Assembly (NCBI GenBank): GCA_008360975.2
Contig: CM039183.1
Span: 35,765,850-35,829,849, forward strand
DNA length: 64,000 nt
Reading direction: 5' to 3'
Source of the DNA: Lichenostomus cassidix
Lineage: Eukaryota; Chordata; Aves; Passeriformes; Meliphagidae
Below the pieces are notes generated by a model. That model was not told the origin of the DNA, searched no databases, and saw only the letters and a list, made by a program, of their open reading frames with translations. Shown piece by piece: positions 13,001-28,000 of this stretch (its first letter is position 1; each line of letters starts with the position of its first letter). The translations under genes and the position numbers were made by a program.

Positions 13001-16000
13001 CACAGATGTTTATGCTTCTAATGGACTTCATACTATCAGGTGCACATGAGTTATACATGAGGGCTTGATGACAGAGCAGAATAGTTCCTCAATGTAAAAT
13101 ATGGCATAGTGTAAAATACATAGTTATAGATCAAAATGTTGATATCATTAGAGTGAAATCAACATATTTGATTGTGTATCTTGAGAAAATAATATTTTAT
13201 CAGCTGTGTGTCCCTTTTGTGCATTTCTTTCTCAGCATTGTTTCTCTCTTCCTCCTCTCAACTCCATTGACTGGTTTACTTTTCAAAATACTTTGTCATC
13301 TTTTTTATCTTTCTCTTGGTGTCCACTTCCTGGGCAGGCTTGATGATAGAAGACATGGGAGAAGGGTGATCTGCCTCCAGGAAAGCTTGTTTTGTTACCA
13401 TTTTGATGAGAAGGTTTTATAGCTGACAAATCTTTTGCAATGAAAGTCAGTCCAATGCTTCGGAAAGAAGCATAGTCTAAAATCAAATTCAGCCAGATTC
13501 TGCACTGTGGTGTAAGACCTGTACATTGACTTTTAGTACTGTTGTTGAGAGGGAGGCCTGTTTTAGGTGAATCACTAGCATGATGATGCCAGAGTATTGA
13601 AACTCTTATAAATGCTATTGCAGACACATCACATCACACAAACTAAATTGCCTGACAGCTTTTGTCTCAGGGGCTTAGGGAGGGGGTGACACAGATGGAT
13701 GGTGAAGACTTGAACAGCAGTCTGAAACTTTAATAGATGTGAAATTTAACATTAACTGTATCCTGGCTGGAGATATTGCAGGTGCCCATTCCTATCTGCC
13801 GATGAGGAGAAAAGTAAGACTTCTAGTTACGTTTGCATACCATGTTGATGGACTTAAACCTACTGTAGTCTTTACCCCTTTTCCCAAAGCTGAGGATCCA
13901 GTTGTGTTCATGCTGCTGCCTCTAGACAAATAGCTGTGGATCTCCTGGTGTTTTATCCTGTCTTTTTGCTTTGTGAAACAGCCTGTGTCCTAAGCTGGGT
14001 GGGTTAGGATCTGCCCTCTGTGTTTCCCACTAGCGTATTTGCCAATTATAACAGGACAACCAACACCTGGCCCTGGCATCTTTTGCTTGCCCTGGTAGTG
14101 CAAACAAGGCAGAAACTCAGCTCACTAAGGAGCCTAGCCTGGCAGAAAGTACTGACTCACGGTTTGATGGGCAACCAGCTGTCTTGAGATGTGATTGCCA
14201 CAATTATTTTCTTACTAATTGGAGGAGTTGAGGGAAGGTGGTGCAGTCTGCTCTTGGAGACACTGAATTCGTTAGGCATAAAGGCAGTGACTACTCATTT
14301 GGGTTTTGCCTTGTCCATTTGTGCCACTTCCTTGGGGCAGACTATCATGGGGAGCATTAGTATGGGTAAAACTATCTTATGTGGGGTTTTTTCCACAGCT
14401 TAATTTGCTTTCCATTATTGTCTGGGAAAGTTTAATTCTTACGCAAAGAGAACATAATACTGCTGTTTGGTTTGCTAATTATTACTTGGTTTGTTAATAT
14501 TTATTTTGCAAGAAGATAAATTAATTTGTGAAGTAGAAATAATGAAGTAGTTTTTATGAAGTATGTACACATTTTCTAATTATTAGTTTTTAACTATCTG
14601 GAGAATTTTCATTATTTTATGGATGAGTTAAATAATACAATAATATGAAAAGTATTACTACATACAATTGATTTATTTAAAGTTGGAATAATGTGTATTT
14701 TTCTTAAAGGATAAGAAAATATGTGCCAGTTCACACTTAACTCTGTAAATAGGAATTTGTTTTAATTTTGTGTCTTGAAATGGCCCTAAAAGAGTTTTTC
14801 TGACATCTGAGTAAATGTGATCTGTTTTTCTGTTTGCAGCTGTTCATCGAAACAGTCCCCGTCCTGTAAAAGTGCCTCGGTGCCATAGTGATCCACCCAA
14901 TCCTCATCTTATCATCCCCACGCCTGAAGGCTTCAGGTATTTAGCATTAGTACAGCATTTTAAACTGTTTTATCGTCTCTTGGCTATGCTGAATCTCAGT
15001 AAGTGGAACACCTTTTTTTTCCCTTTGAGGGCAAAGCAGATAAAAAAAATTAGCATGTAAGTGATCCAGATTTTATTTATGTGCTTTTAAGGACAATACA
15101 AGTTTCTTTTTCTTGCTGCTCGCCCACCCTGGTTTCTATTGGTGCATGCATTCTCACTTTGAAGTCATTCTTATCCCCTTTATCTTTCCTGAAACCAGTG
15201 TTTCAATGTAAAAAGCTTTAATTCAGTGAAAACTGCTCATCAGTAGGATTTCTATTTCCTTCCCCGCTTTGAATGCCTGCCTGAGTTCCTGTGGCAGTGC
15301 TTTCTGTGGTTTACATCCATGGAACTTAAAAATGTAGCATTCTGAAATATGGTGGCATTTCTGCATCGTTACCAACCTGCTGTGAATAAGCTTAAAACAG
15401 TGGATCTTTTCTCCTTCCTTTGAAAGAGTTGACATGAGAATTAATGCAAAAATAGTTAAAAAAAAAATCTCGAAATAAGCATCATCATGCATAATTTTGC
15501 ACATAGGTCCCTATTTTTTCAAGAATATGACAACAGTGAGAAACTCTACAGTTGGTGTTTTTTTCAGAAGTCACTTAGTTGTTGGCAGAAATTAGTGCTA
15601 TTCTAAAGATTTGAAGATTTTTATTTTGAGGATTATTAGTACTGTACACATTGGAAGCCCATGAAGAGACCCAGAGTTACTCCACATAAAACTCTATGTA
15701 ATTGGAAAACTTTTAAAATCAGGCATCATTTTACACACTTAAATATTTTGTTTCTAAAACAATCTTTCACCTCCGTACATATTTTTTTAACCGTTTCCTG
15801 AAGTTTTTCTTCTTGCCACAGCACGCGGAGTGTCCCTTGCGATGCGCGGAGCCATGGCAGTGTTGCTGTCAGTCGCCCTGCTCCTGTTGGGAGCGACTCA
15901 GCCCAACCCAAACCTCTCAGCAGTGCAAATGAGACCAGGTAGCTCCGCTCCGTGACCTAGCAGACTCATCCTACCTACATCACCCACATAACTGTTTCCA

Positions 16001-19000
16001 CATACATCCTAATACATCGTTTGCACCCTGCTCTTCCCTCCCATCATGTCTCCCACTGGCTCCTTCATTCATGTTTGACTTGAGCAAAATCACTTCTTAC
16101 AAATTGATGATGAGATTTTGTTGTGTGGCCACACTTCAAAATGTCTGAACAATATGGTAGTTAAAGCATGCAGTTCTGATGTAGATTTCAGATTTGCTCA
16201 GTAAAATGTCCATGAAATGAACATATGCCAGTCAGCTCATTGGTATAACTTCAGTAAATAATTAGTACTGATAACTAACACTTAGAATCATAGAATCACT
16301 TTCACTAAGATAACTGTAAGATGCATTAAGCACCAGGATTTTATTTTATTTTTTCATGTTAGCTACCGGTTTTGGTATTGTTGTTGTCCATCATAAATAT
16401 TTTGAAATACTACATAGTCGCAAATGCAAAATTAAACATGTGAGATTCTAGGAGGATTTTTTAAAAAATTATTTCTTGCTACACCTTTGACTTCTTAGGG
16501 TGGTGCAGAATAAACTTAAAATGGGAGACAATTCTTATATCAGGATATGTAATAGAAACCATTCCTGTAGCATCACAAGTCACTTTTTTTTTTTTGACAG
16601 AACTATGTTAGTGTATTTTTTGGTTTTTGACCTTCAGTTTGGGTATTATAATATCAGACTGTTGGTATTTCTTCTTTCCATGTTACAGTCAGACCACTGA
16701 CATGTCTCCCAATTTTATTTCACTCTTTTTTTTTCCCTGCACCTCTGACTGTGAAAAGCCTTCTCTTAATGCAGTGGTGTTATCTTCAGGTTTAAAAACA
16801 GCTTTTTGGATTCTTATTTCTACTGCAGAGTACTGAAAGTTCTCTGGGGCAGAAATTAATATGAATGAATATACATACCTGACTGCATCACACGGCTGAT
16901 AGAGAAAAAAATTAAGAAGTGGTGAAGGAACAACAGACTGATGGTGACCAACATGAACTTAGATATGACTTGATTTAGAATTATTTTGTAATAAATAATT
17001 TTCAGTTGTAGCAAACCATTATTTGATTTATTATCAGATGCAAAGTAGGAGCATGCATTAAGCTGTTAAGAGGGAAGTAAATTGTCACTTTTTATATGCC
17101 ATCTTTTTGCTAGCTTTTTCAGTTTATTTTTATTACAAGATGTGACTTGCACCTTTTACAGTAGCCTCCAGATGTAGAGCTTGAGTCTAGGCCTTTTTTT
17201 TGGTTGAAAATATATCTTGAAATTTTTGTCATTCAAACATAAACGTTATCTATCCTTCATGCCTCTGTTTTAAGCCCCCTCTTGAAAAAGACAGAGTAGG
17301 CAGTAGTCTGCAGTGTTTGAATAGCCCTTTCAAGTAACATTCTAGAGAATTTTCACTGAGCGGTTCTGGCAGCTTTACAAGCTGACAGTGTGATGGATAA
17401 TTTGTGTTTTTCAATGACTTGTATTTTTATTAAAGTTCTCAGCTTTTGTTTTTCTGATGGTTGTTCATAAAATATCCCACGATCTTGTTTTGTTTATGCA
17501 CTGTCTGGATTTTTAAGTAGTGTTTAATACCCTGTATGACCTAGGAATAATTTGAAGAAAAAATTTATGAAAGTGGAGACAGAGTTTTGAAGGCTGCTGG
17601 GGTTTTTTACGGGTTTTGTTTATTGTGGAAGGCAAAATACTACAATGTAACATATTGGTACAATTTTTTTTTGTTTGTTTTAGTATAGTTGAGAGAAAGC
17701 TGCAAACTTTTGATGCATTGCAGTCTTAATTATGGATTTCATTTATTTGTGCTCCAAAAGAGAAATTGAATCTTTTGGATCCAGAAAGTGTTTTGTGGTT
17801 TGGCAAAGTGTGGAGTCCAGTGCTGGAATAGCACAGACAGAAACTTTGTACGCTTCCCAGAAACTCTTCAGACATTTAAGACATGATTATAAGCATTAAA
17901 TATCTATGAAAAGTTGAATGTAGGAACTTTGTAAATCAATTGTGCTAGGCAGTGCATATTGCACAAATGCCACCATAGTTCTAGTGAACTTCTTCTGAAT
18001 GACAGCAACCAAAAGAAAAAAATCAGTATTATGTAACTAGAAATTAAAATCCAAAGCAGCAATACTTGGTTGTTTACACTGAAGTTTCTGATATTTATAT
18101 ATTTGCACTAGATTCATGCTAATAACGTTTGTAGATGTTCAACTTCTGAGCTAACTGGGGTTATTATTCATAATTTTATTATTTATCCAGGGCTGGAGCT
18201 AAAAATTACCAAGCATTCTTCTCTTTTACTATTATTTTTGCCTAATAATGTGCGTACAGACTTTCTGGATTAATAAAAGGTGTAGATGCCTAAGATAGGC
18301 CTGAAATGGGTTTTAGGCACCTGAATTCAAAGCTGTGGTTCTTAAGGTCCTCTGTCCAGCTGCTGCCTCATTTCAGAGATGGTTTAGCTTTGCTTCTTTT
18401 TAAGCATTTTATGCATCCAGAATTGTTGCTCTGTGTTTTCTGAGAACCACCTTAGCCTTCGTGCTCATGAAAACCTCAACTTCCTTAAGAATAATGAGGA
18501 TTTTCACTAGTTTAGTTTCAGTTCCTGCTCAAACATATAAAATTTAGGTGGGTAGTAGTAGGAAGTGCAAAGCAAACATCATATGGAGAACATTTGCATG
18601 GGAATAGGTTGTCTTCAGTTTTGGTTTCTGTTTTTAAGATTGTCGATTTGAGGGTTTTTCTGATTTTTTTTTTTTTAAACTATTCTTGGGTAATAATCAG
18701 ATACAATTTGGAAACATCTTTAGGGCTGTAGGGAAGTCCTCTCATAGGTGTGTGTGCACCTTGTGATGCCAGGTATCTTTCATCTTTTTGTACTTGTTAG
18801 TTTTCAGTGAAGGATTTAACAACGTTGCCCACTTTTCAGTAACATTTAGCTCATACCTCTAAAGCATTATCTTTAAGGAGACATCAGTCACAATTCTTCC
18901 CCATCAAACTTTAAAAGTTGAAAGGGAGCTTTATTGTAAAGGGAGTGAATGGTAGAAAGACTTCCACAAGGAATTTATGGCTCTAAAACATGAGTGGACT

Positions 19001-22000
19001 AATCATTGTCTGGGGCTGGAGTAAGGTGCCTGAAGACCTAAGAATTTAAGTCTTGTTTCTCTTAGTATTGTTTTCCTTTCTGTTCAGCCTTCTTATTCAT
19101 CTGGCTCTTACTCTGAGGCATCTGATTCTATTCTGTGCTGTGTGGAAGAACTGGGGCCTCCAAGCGATCAGGCTGTTGATTTAACAGTCATTTAACAGTG
19201 TCCTTTCTGTCAGCCAGCTTGTCTCTGACTTAATGACTATGGACTATGACTGTATTTGCAGTGCACTAGGCACATATGAATTCAGTTACTACCTTTCATC
19301 TGATGATGTGGCTCACATTATCACCCAGCTGAATCACTTCTGACTGTGTATCCAAACCTGGCACAAGCTGCATCCTGCAGCAGCTGTCTTAGTAGTAGTT
19401 ACAAGTCACGAAAATGGATTCTGTTGCTATGGGCACAAAACAGTTTGAAGTAGTTTATGCTTTGGAAGCTTAGGACTTTTTCATAGAGCAGCATAACTAA
19501 AATCATATAAAATGTCTTCAAGTGGGGGAAAAATAGCATAGAGAGGGTTTTCTGTTTACCTTTCAGCATCTGTTTTTCTTTCATGTTGCTTTCATGGTTC
19601 ATATCCTTGTCTTCAGAGGTTCTGTCTCTTAAAAACTGCAGTTAAATTAGCATTGCACTAAATAAATACTAATGACAAGTTAATTAGTATGATGGCTCTT
19701 TTTAACAGGGGTTCCAGTGTCCCTGAAAATGATCGACTTGCTTCAATAGCAGCTGAGTTGCAGTTCAGATCCCTTAGTCGTCACTCCAGTCCCACTGAAG
19801 AGCGAGAAGGTGATTGTCACAGTAACAAATTGTGACCTGGATGTGCAGATGCTTTATGTCATTAACAAATTTCTCTCTGTTCCCAATTCTTACCCTTTCA
19901 AAAATTTTTTTTCACCTCATCGCATTCAGAAATCTTAGATTTTTAACTTGTAGGCTTATATTATCAGAGTAAGTCCTTCTGTTCTCAGACATACCCACTA
20001 TTCTCTTGCTGTTCATGTTGTTTCTGAATTGTATCTGAAGGGATTTCTTGGTGTCTTACTAAGTTCCAATGTTCAAAATAAAATTAGTGACATGATTTAT
20101 GAATTATATACCCCATTTGATAGTAAATTCCAAAACACTGTTACTGAGGTATGAACTGCATCCATCTGGACAGTAAAGTGTTTTTGGTTCAGTTCTTTAT
20201 CCCTGCAGTACTCATATTACAAATACTTGCTGTTATTTGAATCCTGGAAGAAGGGACAGGATATATGACTTGATTTGTGTCCTGATCAGGGCTCTTCCTT
20301 CAGGTTCCCCCAGCCCCTCTATATGTGGTATTTATTGCAACAAATACCTTGAAAGATTGATTGTGCAAATTAAAAGGAAGTACAAAATCTGAAGCAAAAT
20401 GGAGTTGATATTGTGGCCATCCACACTGGATTTCATAGAAATGCCTTAAAAATTGTTATCAAGAGGTGTGGGAGATTTTTAAAATCTGTCTTATGTTTTT
20501 AAGCAAATGTTGAAAATATTGTCTGCTTCATGCTTACTCCTTTTTTTTTTTTTTGTATCTGTATGAAAAGGAAGGTGGCTTAGGTTGGAATGAATGCAAT
20601 TCTTATTCTAAGGAACCTTAGAAAATTGTTTTCCTACAAATATCTTCCATATTTGATTCTGAATACCCTGGCTTGAGGAATGAGATCTCTGTTTCTGTAT
20701 AAATGAAATTCTATTTTATAATTAGTTTTCTGTAGAGGAGTCAATTCTGGTTTCAAGAGCATATGTTGCTACACATGTAGGGTGTATTAGTCCTATCTGT
20801 ATGATCTTAGCTTCTGCTGAATATAGTGGCATAATCCTTCATACGAGATAAAGCTGCTTTTGCTCTCACACTGTTACTTCTCCAGAGCCGTTTTACCCGA
20901 AAGTAGATTCAAGTGGTTCATCCCGGCGGAGTTGGGAGCTCAGAACGTTAATCAACCAGACCAAAGGTAGGTGTTTAGGAGTTGCTGTAGCATAATGTCT
21001 CTTAAACCAGTGCTGTACTGAAAGGTTGGATTTTATTGTGGATTGTGAAGAGGTTTTCACAGCTTTGTACATAGGAAGGAGAAAAAATAATCCCCCAATT
21101 GCAGGTATAGGATATTGCTGACAAAATCACAAGGTGTACTCTTTGATGTAGGAGCAATTAACCTTTATAAAAGTTACTTTTCAGTGTTCTACAAAATCGA
21201 GTTCATTTCTTACTATATAGGAATTGCAGAAGTTTGCTGTCCCTATTCAGTGCCCAGTTATGAGTTGCATGAAAGTGGGAAGCACTTCCTCACTTGGCAA
21301 GGTCTCTCCCCAGTGTTGAATTTTCTTGTTTTGGGTGTCTAATAGGATGTGGTCCCACACTGTTTCCTAAATTTAAAGCTATTGTGGGGCCCTTCCTTTC
21401 TTTCCTACTATGGCTTTTCACAAAACTGATAGTAACTTGATTTCTTCAGACACTCTTATACTGTATGGATCGATACATGAAGCTTGCTTGCATGTTTTGT
21501 GGCAGGGTAGAACCTCATGAAACATTGGGAAAATATTTCTGTCACATTAGAAACTGGTCTTGTTATGTGGCTTAAACAGAACACAGGAAGAATTATGAAG
21601 TCTTCTTTTGAAATCTAGAAGTCAGAACATAAATATTAAAGAAATTTGAGTTTATTTAAACTAAAAAGAAGAATGAGGGAAAACTAGAAAATTTCTAGAA
21701 GATTGCTGTAATGAGAACTTGTTTTACTGTCCACTGTAAATAAGAGAAAGATTTTGGTTTAAAACTACAGCAAGGCATATTTAGTATAGAGGAAGTAGTA
21801 TTAATTACGGGGAGGGGATTAGAATATATAGTTTGGGAGTATCAGTATCTCCATCCTTTGGAGACTGCCAGGAGCAGGTTAGGCTACTGGTGTGAGCAGT
21901 GACATGTGTGTAATTTTTGTGCTTTGCAAGAAGGGGATGAACTAACACTGCCCTGAGATCTCTTCCAGCCTCACTCACTAGGATTCTGTTTCATGATAAG

Positions 22001-25000
22001 GCTTGAGAGCTGGAGTTTCTAATTCCTCTTAATCTTTGAAGTAAAAGATGCCATGAGTATTTCAAGAAACCACTCATATTTCTGTAGAGCAAAACCTTGC
22101 CTGTCCTTTTTTCCTTTGTGCTTTTATGACCCTAACATATTTCCACTATCAGAGGTTATTGACAGGTCAAATGCAAACAAGTGTGTTGCATTTCATAAAT
22201 ATGATTTCCTTGAATCAAGTAAGAGATGATTAAGAAAGTATCACTATTCTCATTTTACCTTAGTTTTCTGTGTGATTCATAAGTGGTTGATAGTTTCATA
22301 TGTGATTGTTAAAATGTCTTACTTTTTTCGTACATCTTAATTAGACTCACAGAATAGTTTTCTTTTAACTTTGGTCACTTGATGTGATATGAAAAAGTGA
22401 CAAAGTATAACAGCGAATATTTCTCAATCAAAGAAATTGTTCATCACTCTTTTTAGACACTGCTTCCAAGCAAGCCCCGATGGAAGCTGTTCAAAAGTCT
22501 GTTCAGTTGTTTGAAGAAAGGAGATACAGAGAGATGAGAAGGAAGAACATCATTGGCCAAGTTTGTGACACACCGAAATCTTATGATAATGTCATGCACG
22601 TAGGTCTGAGAAAAGTGACTTTCAAGTGGCAGAGAGGAAACAAAATCGGTATGTCCATTATACTTTCATTTATCAAGCTAAAATACCAAACTTACTATTT
22701 TTGAAGGAAATGGAAGACTGTCTTTAAAAATCTTGGGCCTTTGCATAGGTATTATCAGCTTTACTGAAATCAGAATGTTAAAGTACAAAATACTGTTGCA
22801 ACTAGGATTTTTTAATGTAGAATGTCACTGAAGTTTTCATTGGTCAAATAACAAGAAACAAAAAAGGAGAAGGACTTGGTTAGGACAGTTACTTAGGTGT
22901 GAAATTGTGATACATGCATGTGCTTAACCCCATAAAATGTGTGAGTTTGCACTTGGAAGAACCAGAAATATGAACGGAAATCAGTTCAAACTCCGGGATT
23001 TAATTCACCAATCTTACTGTTTTACCTGTATGATCATTTTTTACTCTCAGGTTTGGGGTTTTGAGGGAAAATCTTTGTTCTTGAGAAGTTCTGTTTGAGA
23101 TCAGCTGGTTAATGTAATGTTTTTACTTTTATTCAGCTTGAATTCAGGGCTATGAATGTGGTATTAAGTGTTACAGTTAAAAGCAACTAGAAGTTTTAAA
23201 TTAAAAGGAAGGTGAAAAACGTTGATAAGATGCTTTGTGAAGTTTTCTCATTGCAGTTGATGTACCTGTTGCTTATTGAAGATACTGTACTGAATTTTCC
23301 TTACTCTGATTTTGCAGGTGAAGGCCAGTATGGGAAGGTCTATACCTGTATCAGTGTTGACACTGGAGAGCTGATGGCTATGAAGGAAGTGAGTACTGTG
23401 TCTACAAGACTCAATGCTGCCCTTGTTTTTTTTCTAAACCAAGTGTGGGTGACTTAGCAGGCATTGAGGGTTTCTGCACACTGCTGTTAGCTAATGGGGA
23501 AAGGATGGGAAGACAGATTGTTTGTTTCTTCATGTAGCCACAGCTGCTGTTAGCACTTTTTCCTCTTAAGTTGCTTTTCACTTTATAACTTTTAATTTAA
23601 ATGTATGTAAAATGGGTAATGTGTTTTTACTAATCTCATAGGGTTGTTGTGAACTTAATGAATGCTTATTTAATATATGTGAACTTCCATTAAGAGATCT
23701 TAAATAATTTTAAAAGATTAGTGAAGACTGTACATAAATTTATATTCTACTTTGCAGTGTTTCTGCTCACATTTTATTACTTTTTTCTTCATTTCTTAGA
23801 GCAAAAGATAGGAAGTTTGACATCAGATGTTTTTCAGCTTCTCCTGTAGTGTGAGCTAGGTTGAGTCACAAAACTGCTGACTAACTTGGTGGGTACAGAA
23901 AATCTAGTTTTCAGGATAGAAGTAAGTAAAGCTGTGTAGGCGTAGAGATTTGTTTCCCCTACAACACCTTGTGGTTGTTTTTATGTTATTGTTTAGTTTA
24001 AATGCATTTCTGCATCTTTAAACAATGGCAAGCATTAACTGTTCACAGCAGTTACTGTGACAGCCATTGAATGTTGCAGCAGTTACATTTTATGAGTAAT
24101 TTCTTAGACACACATGATACATATGAGATGTGCACGGTGTGGCAAAGCAAGACTGGGTTTCTACTCTTCACTGACTAATATCAACACTTGAAATTTTGTT
24201 GCTGTTACGTTTTTTTCTCCTCATGAAATCACATTTATTTCCCCCCATCAGCAGCACTTTGTTTCTGTAATTCAAGGTTGCTTTCTAGATGCAGGTGCTG
24301 TTTGCAGATAAGCATGTGTGTGCTCTTTAGCAGAAGCTGAAGTAAGTTCATAAATAGATCTTGTTTGACAGTTGTTTGTTTTACTGGGCTTGAATGCAAA
24401 CTGTTTGCAACTTCCAAGTAAAAAGCGTTTCTGGATTTCTTTAATAATAACTTGGGAGAAGATAGACTTAGTGATTTTTTTTTTTTTTAACTGGTTAAGA
24501 GCGCTGCATTCCTCTGCTCTTGCACCAAGATTTCTTCACACTTTATTATCTCAACCACAGTGTCATTAAAATTACTTCAAATTATAGTGGACAAGCTTTA
24601 CTACATAGCATTCAACTATGCATTAGGGATTGTAATCTTTGTATATTTAATTTTACCACGTATATTTAATTTGAGTACAAACTGTATCCTGGAATTGTTG
24701 TACAGAACACAACAATCATAACATCCTAGCAAATGAAGGCAAAATATGTGCATTTATTTCTTTAGCAGTTGTCCTGCACTTAATTTATGAAGCTTCTGCT
24801 TTCTAACAGTATGGTAAAAGTAGCATCTTCATAACTTGCTATTCATCTTGCTTATCTTTGTGTGGTTAGAAGCTTTAAATTAGTTTTTCAGAACACTTGA
24901 TCATGTTTTTCCTCACTGAACGATCCATCACAGCATATGATAGGAGAAGTAAGGGAAACCTGCTACTTTCATCAAAACCTTTGATTGTATTTGTTCCATG

Positions 25001-28000
25001 CCACATCTTTTCCTTGCAGCTGCCTCATTTGCAATGAAGTAACCCTTCAAAGAGATCCCTTAGACTCTGGTGATGAAATACCTGGCAAATAGTCTTTGTT
25101 GAATGATAGTTCTCACTGATGTTGCTTTCAGATTCTCTTGTATTGTGTCTGTCTACCACACTTAAGCTAGAAGGCCAGCACAGAAGAGATGTGTATGTGC
25201 ACACATGTGTGTTTACACATTGAAGTAATAGCATTTTGCTCTTATAAAGTTTATAAATCATCATGGTTGTAAGTAATTTTCCAGAAATAGCTTAGTGTAC
25301 TTCTTTTGTTTCAGTTTGGGGATGGAGAGGGGTATTTCGGGGCTTTATATGTGATGATGCTATTCAACAACAGCAACCAAAAAAAAGCAGTACTTTTCTT
25401 TGTGTTTGAGTCTAGGATGGGTTGTTTGCTTTTTTTGTTCCTTATTAATTTGAAATAGCAGCAAAATAATGTCAGATTTTCTTGCAGATAAGATTTCAAC
25501 CTAATGATCACAAAACCATCAAAGAAACAGCTGATGAACTGAAGATTTTTGAAGGCATCAAACACCCTAATCTAGTTCGTTATTTTGGTGTGGAGCTCCA
25601 CAGGGTAAGAAAATATAAATTATTGGGGCTTTTTTATAAGGCAAAGAAAAAATTTTAAGAAGCTTGGCGTTATTGGAGGTTTTTACATGACAACATTCTA
25701 GTTCATCTTGTGTGGTTATCTCTGTGAACAGCAGTGTGTCTTTTTTCCTCTGGATATTGAGCTCTCTGAAGCACAGTTTGGAGAGAATTTTTGGAACTGG
25801 TGCATAAACAGAGAAGGCTTAGAATAAGTGAATAGAGTGAGTAATGCTGGAGGTATTCTATGCTGCTACTCTGTTGAACTGGTCTAAAAGCAAGTTATAT
25901 CATATATGGTATGGTAACTTCTGTATGTAGATAAAGACTAGACAGGCTAAAACCTGTCCCTGTTAGCAGCAAAGGTTGTACACATATTGTATCATGTTGA
26001 TTCCTGGAAAAATTTTGTTCTGGCATTTAAATCTTGAGGCCAGACAAGTACTGGAGTTCAGCTTGCATCTCTTCAGAAGGAAAAAGCAAGTTTTCTTGCT
26101 TGAGCAGCAGAGCTAATGAAATGTACTTTTCTATGGCTTTGGATTCTAGAATTGTGTGCTGAGATACCCAACTTTTTATTACTCTCTGCTTCCCACATGC
26201 TATTCCCACTTTCTTTCAAAGTCTCAAGTCCTGATGTCCTGCTGGAAAGTGCTGTTTGGATTTTACTGATTTGCCCAGTATTAAAGGAGTTGTTTTGGTG
26301 ACCCAATCCTGGTTTAGAAGGAGACATAGGCTGCTTTCTGCATTTCTCTACTTGGGGACACAAATTTGGGTGTCTGTGCCACTGGGTCATTAGTTTCTCA
26401 GACTAGTTTCTAACAGCTTGGTGTCTTTGCCGTGTTTTTATATTAATTTAGTCCGGCTGAAATCAGCTGGGCTTGGAGACAGAGTGGGAGCAGCAACCTA
26501 ATTTTTCCTTGAAGTGAGTTAGAGTTGGCATGCTTGTTCAAGCCACAGCAAAGAACAAAAAACTTTCCCATCCCAAGCTACAGGAAATGGGACCAAGAGA
26601 GAGGATAAAAAACAGGCGCAAAACATCAGTTTGTGCATTTTTTTCCCCTTCTCTAAGTAACCAAAGAATCTCTTTGAATTTCTGTGTAATATGCCTGCAA
26701 GATATCCAAAGTGTTTTTTGGTTGATGCCAAAGCACTGTATTTTTGTACCACTGAATGGTATGAGTTATGTGCAAATGATGCAAATAGACATGTAGCAGA
26801 GTGTCCATAGCTGTGCGGTAGAATATGTTAGGTTGCAGCATGCTAGAGGGAATAGTGTTCTGAAGAGATGATTTATTAGTTATTTCATGAAATATAAGAA
26901 ATTATACTTGCATTAAGACATAACATGATACTTTCATTACTCTTTTCATGAGCAATGAAGGACGTAAGGAAAACTTTATCTTAATTCAGTGTTTGAAATA
27001 TGAAGAATGATACCAATGAAATCCGGTTTGGTTCCCACAACAGGAAGAAATGTACATCTTCATGGAGTACTGTGATGAGGGCACTCTGGAGGAGGTGTCA
27101 AAACTGGGACTTCAGGAGCATGTCATTAGGCTCTACTCAAAGCAGATCACGACTGCTATCAATGTACTACATGAACATGGCATTGTTCATCGAGACATTA
27201 AAGGTAATGTTAACCTAAGAGGTAATGTTGTTGTTTCAGTGTGGTAGATGAGACAAGCGGGAAGAATGGGGGGATGTATTTGTATATTTAGTGTGCATTA
27301 TCTATGCAGCCATTAATTGTATAAAGCCTTCCACTAACTTTTCAGTTTACAAGTTACTGGCTAGTTTCATGCTTTTTTTTTTAGTGTGGATCATAAAAAA
27401 CATTCACAATTGTCATGTCAAACTCATAAATTTTGCCCATGATTTATATAGTTTCTCTAGAGGTTGTTAAGATTACTGGGGATTCATTTGAGCTCAGTTA
27501 TTAGTCCTTGCATTTTTAGTAATAATGTACTGAGTTATGTAATGCTGTTTTCCTTCTCGTCTGTGCAAATAAATGGTGTTTTCTGGAGCTGACAGGCAGT
27601 GTACAGTGCTAGAGTTGTGCATCAGAACTTTTCCTTGTGGTTCCATTTTCCTGAAGAGTTCTAGAATTTCAGATGAATGGTGGATTAAACTTACTAACAA
27701 AACTGTTGTTAAAAGAACTTAAATGATTTCAGGATATCCCTTTATCTAATGTTTTTTTTTCCATGTATTTATCTTCTTGTGCCTGGCTGTCAGCATTTGC
27801 TTACATAATTCGCAGACTGAAACTGCAGTAACCAAAGGGGGGTTGGGTTTGGCATTTAAGACACCCAAGTGTCAGTCCTCATTTCAGGTTCATTTTTCTT
27901 TTTTTGCGCCTTCCAACAACATCCTCCATGTCTGGTTATCTTGGTTTTGTTAGTCTGGCATATTTGGCTCACCGAAGGCAGGAAACTTAGGCGAAGGTAG

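Noticed and set aside
15726..15911. Minus-strand frame opposite MAP3K4 exon w12
   Set aside because: It is the antisense shadow of a CpG-rich coding exon.
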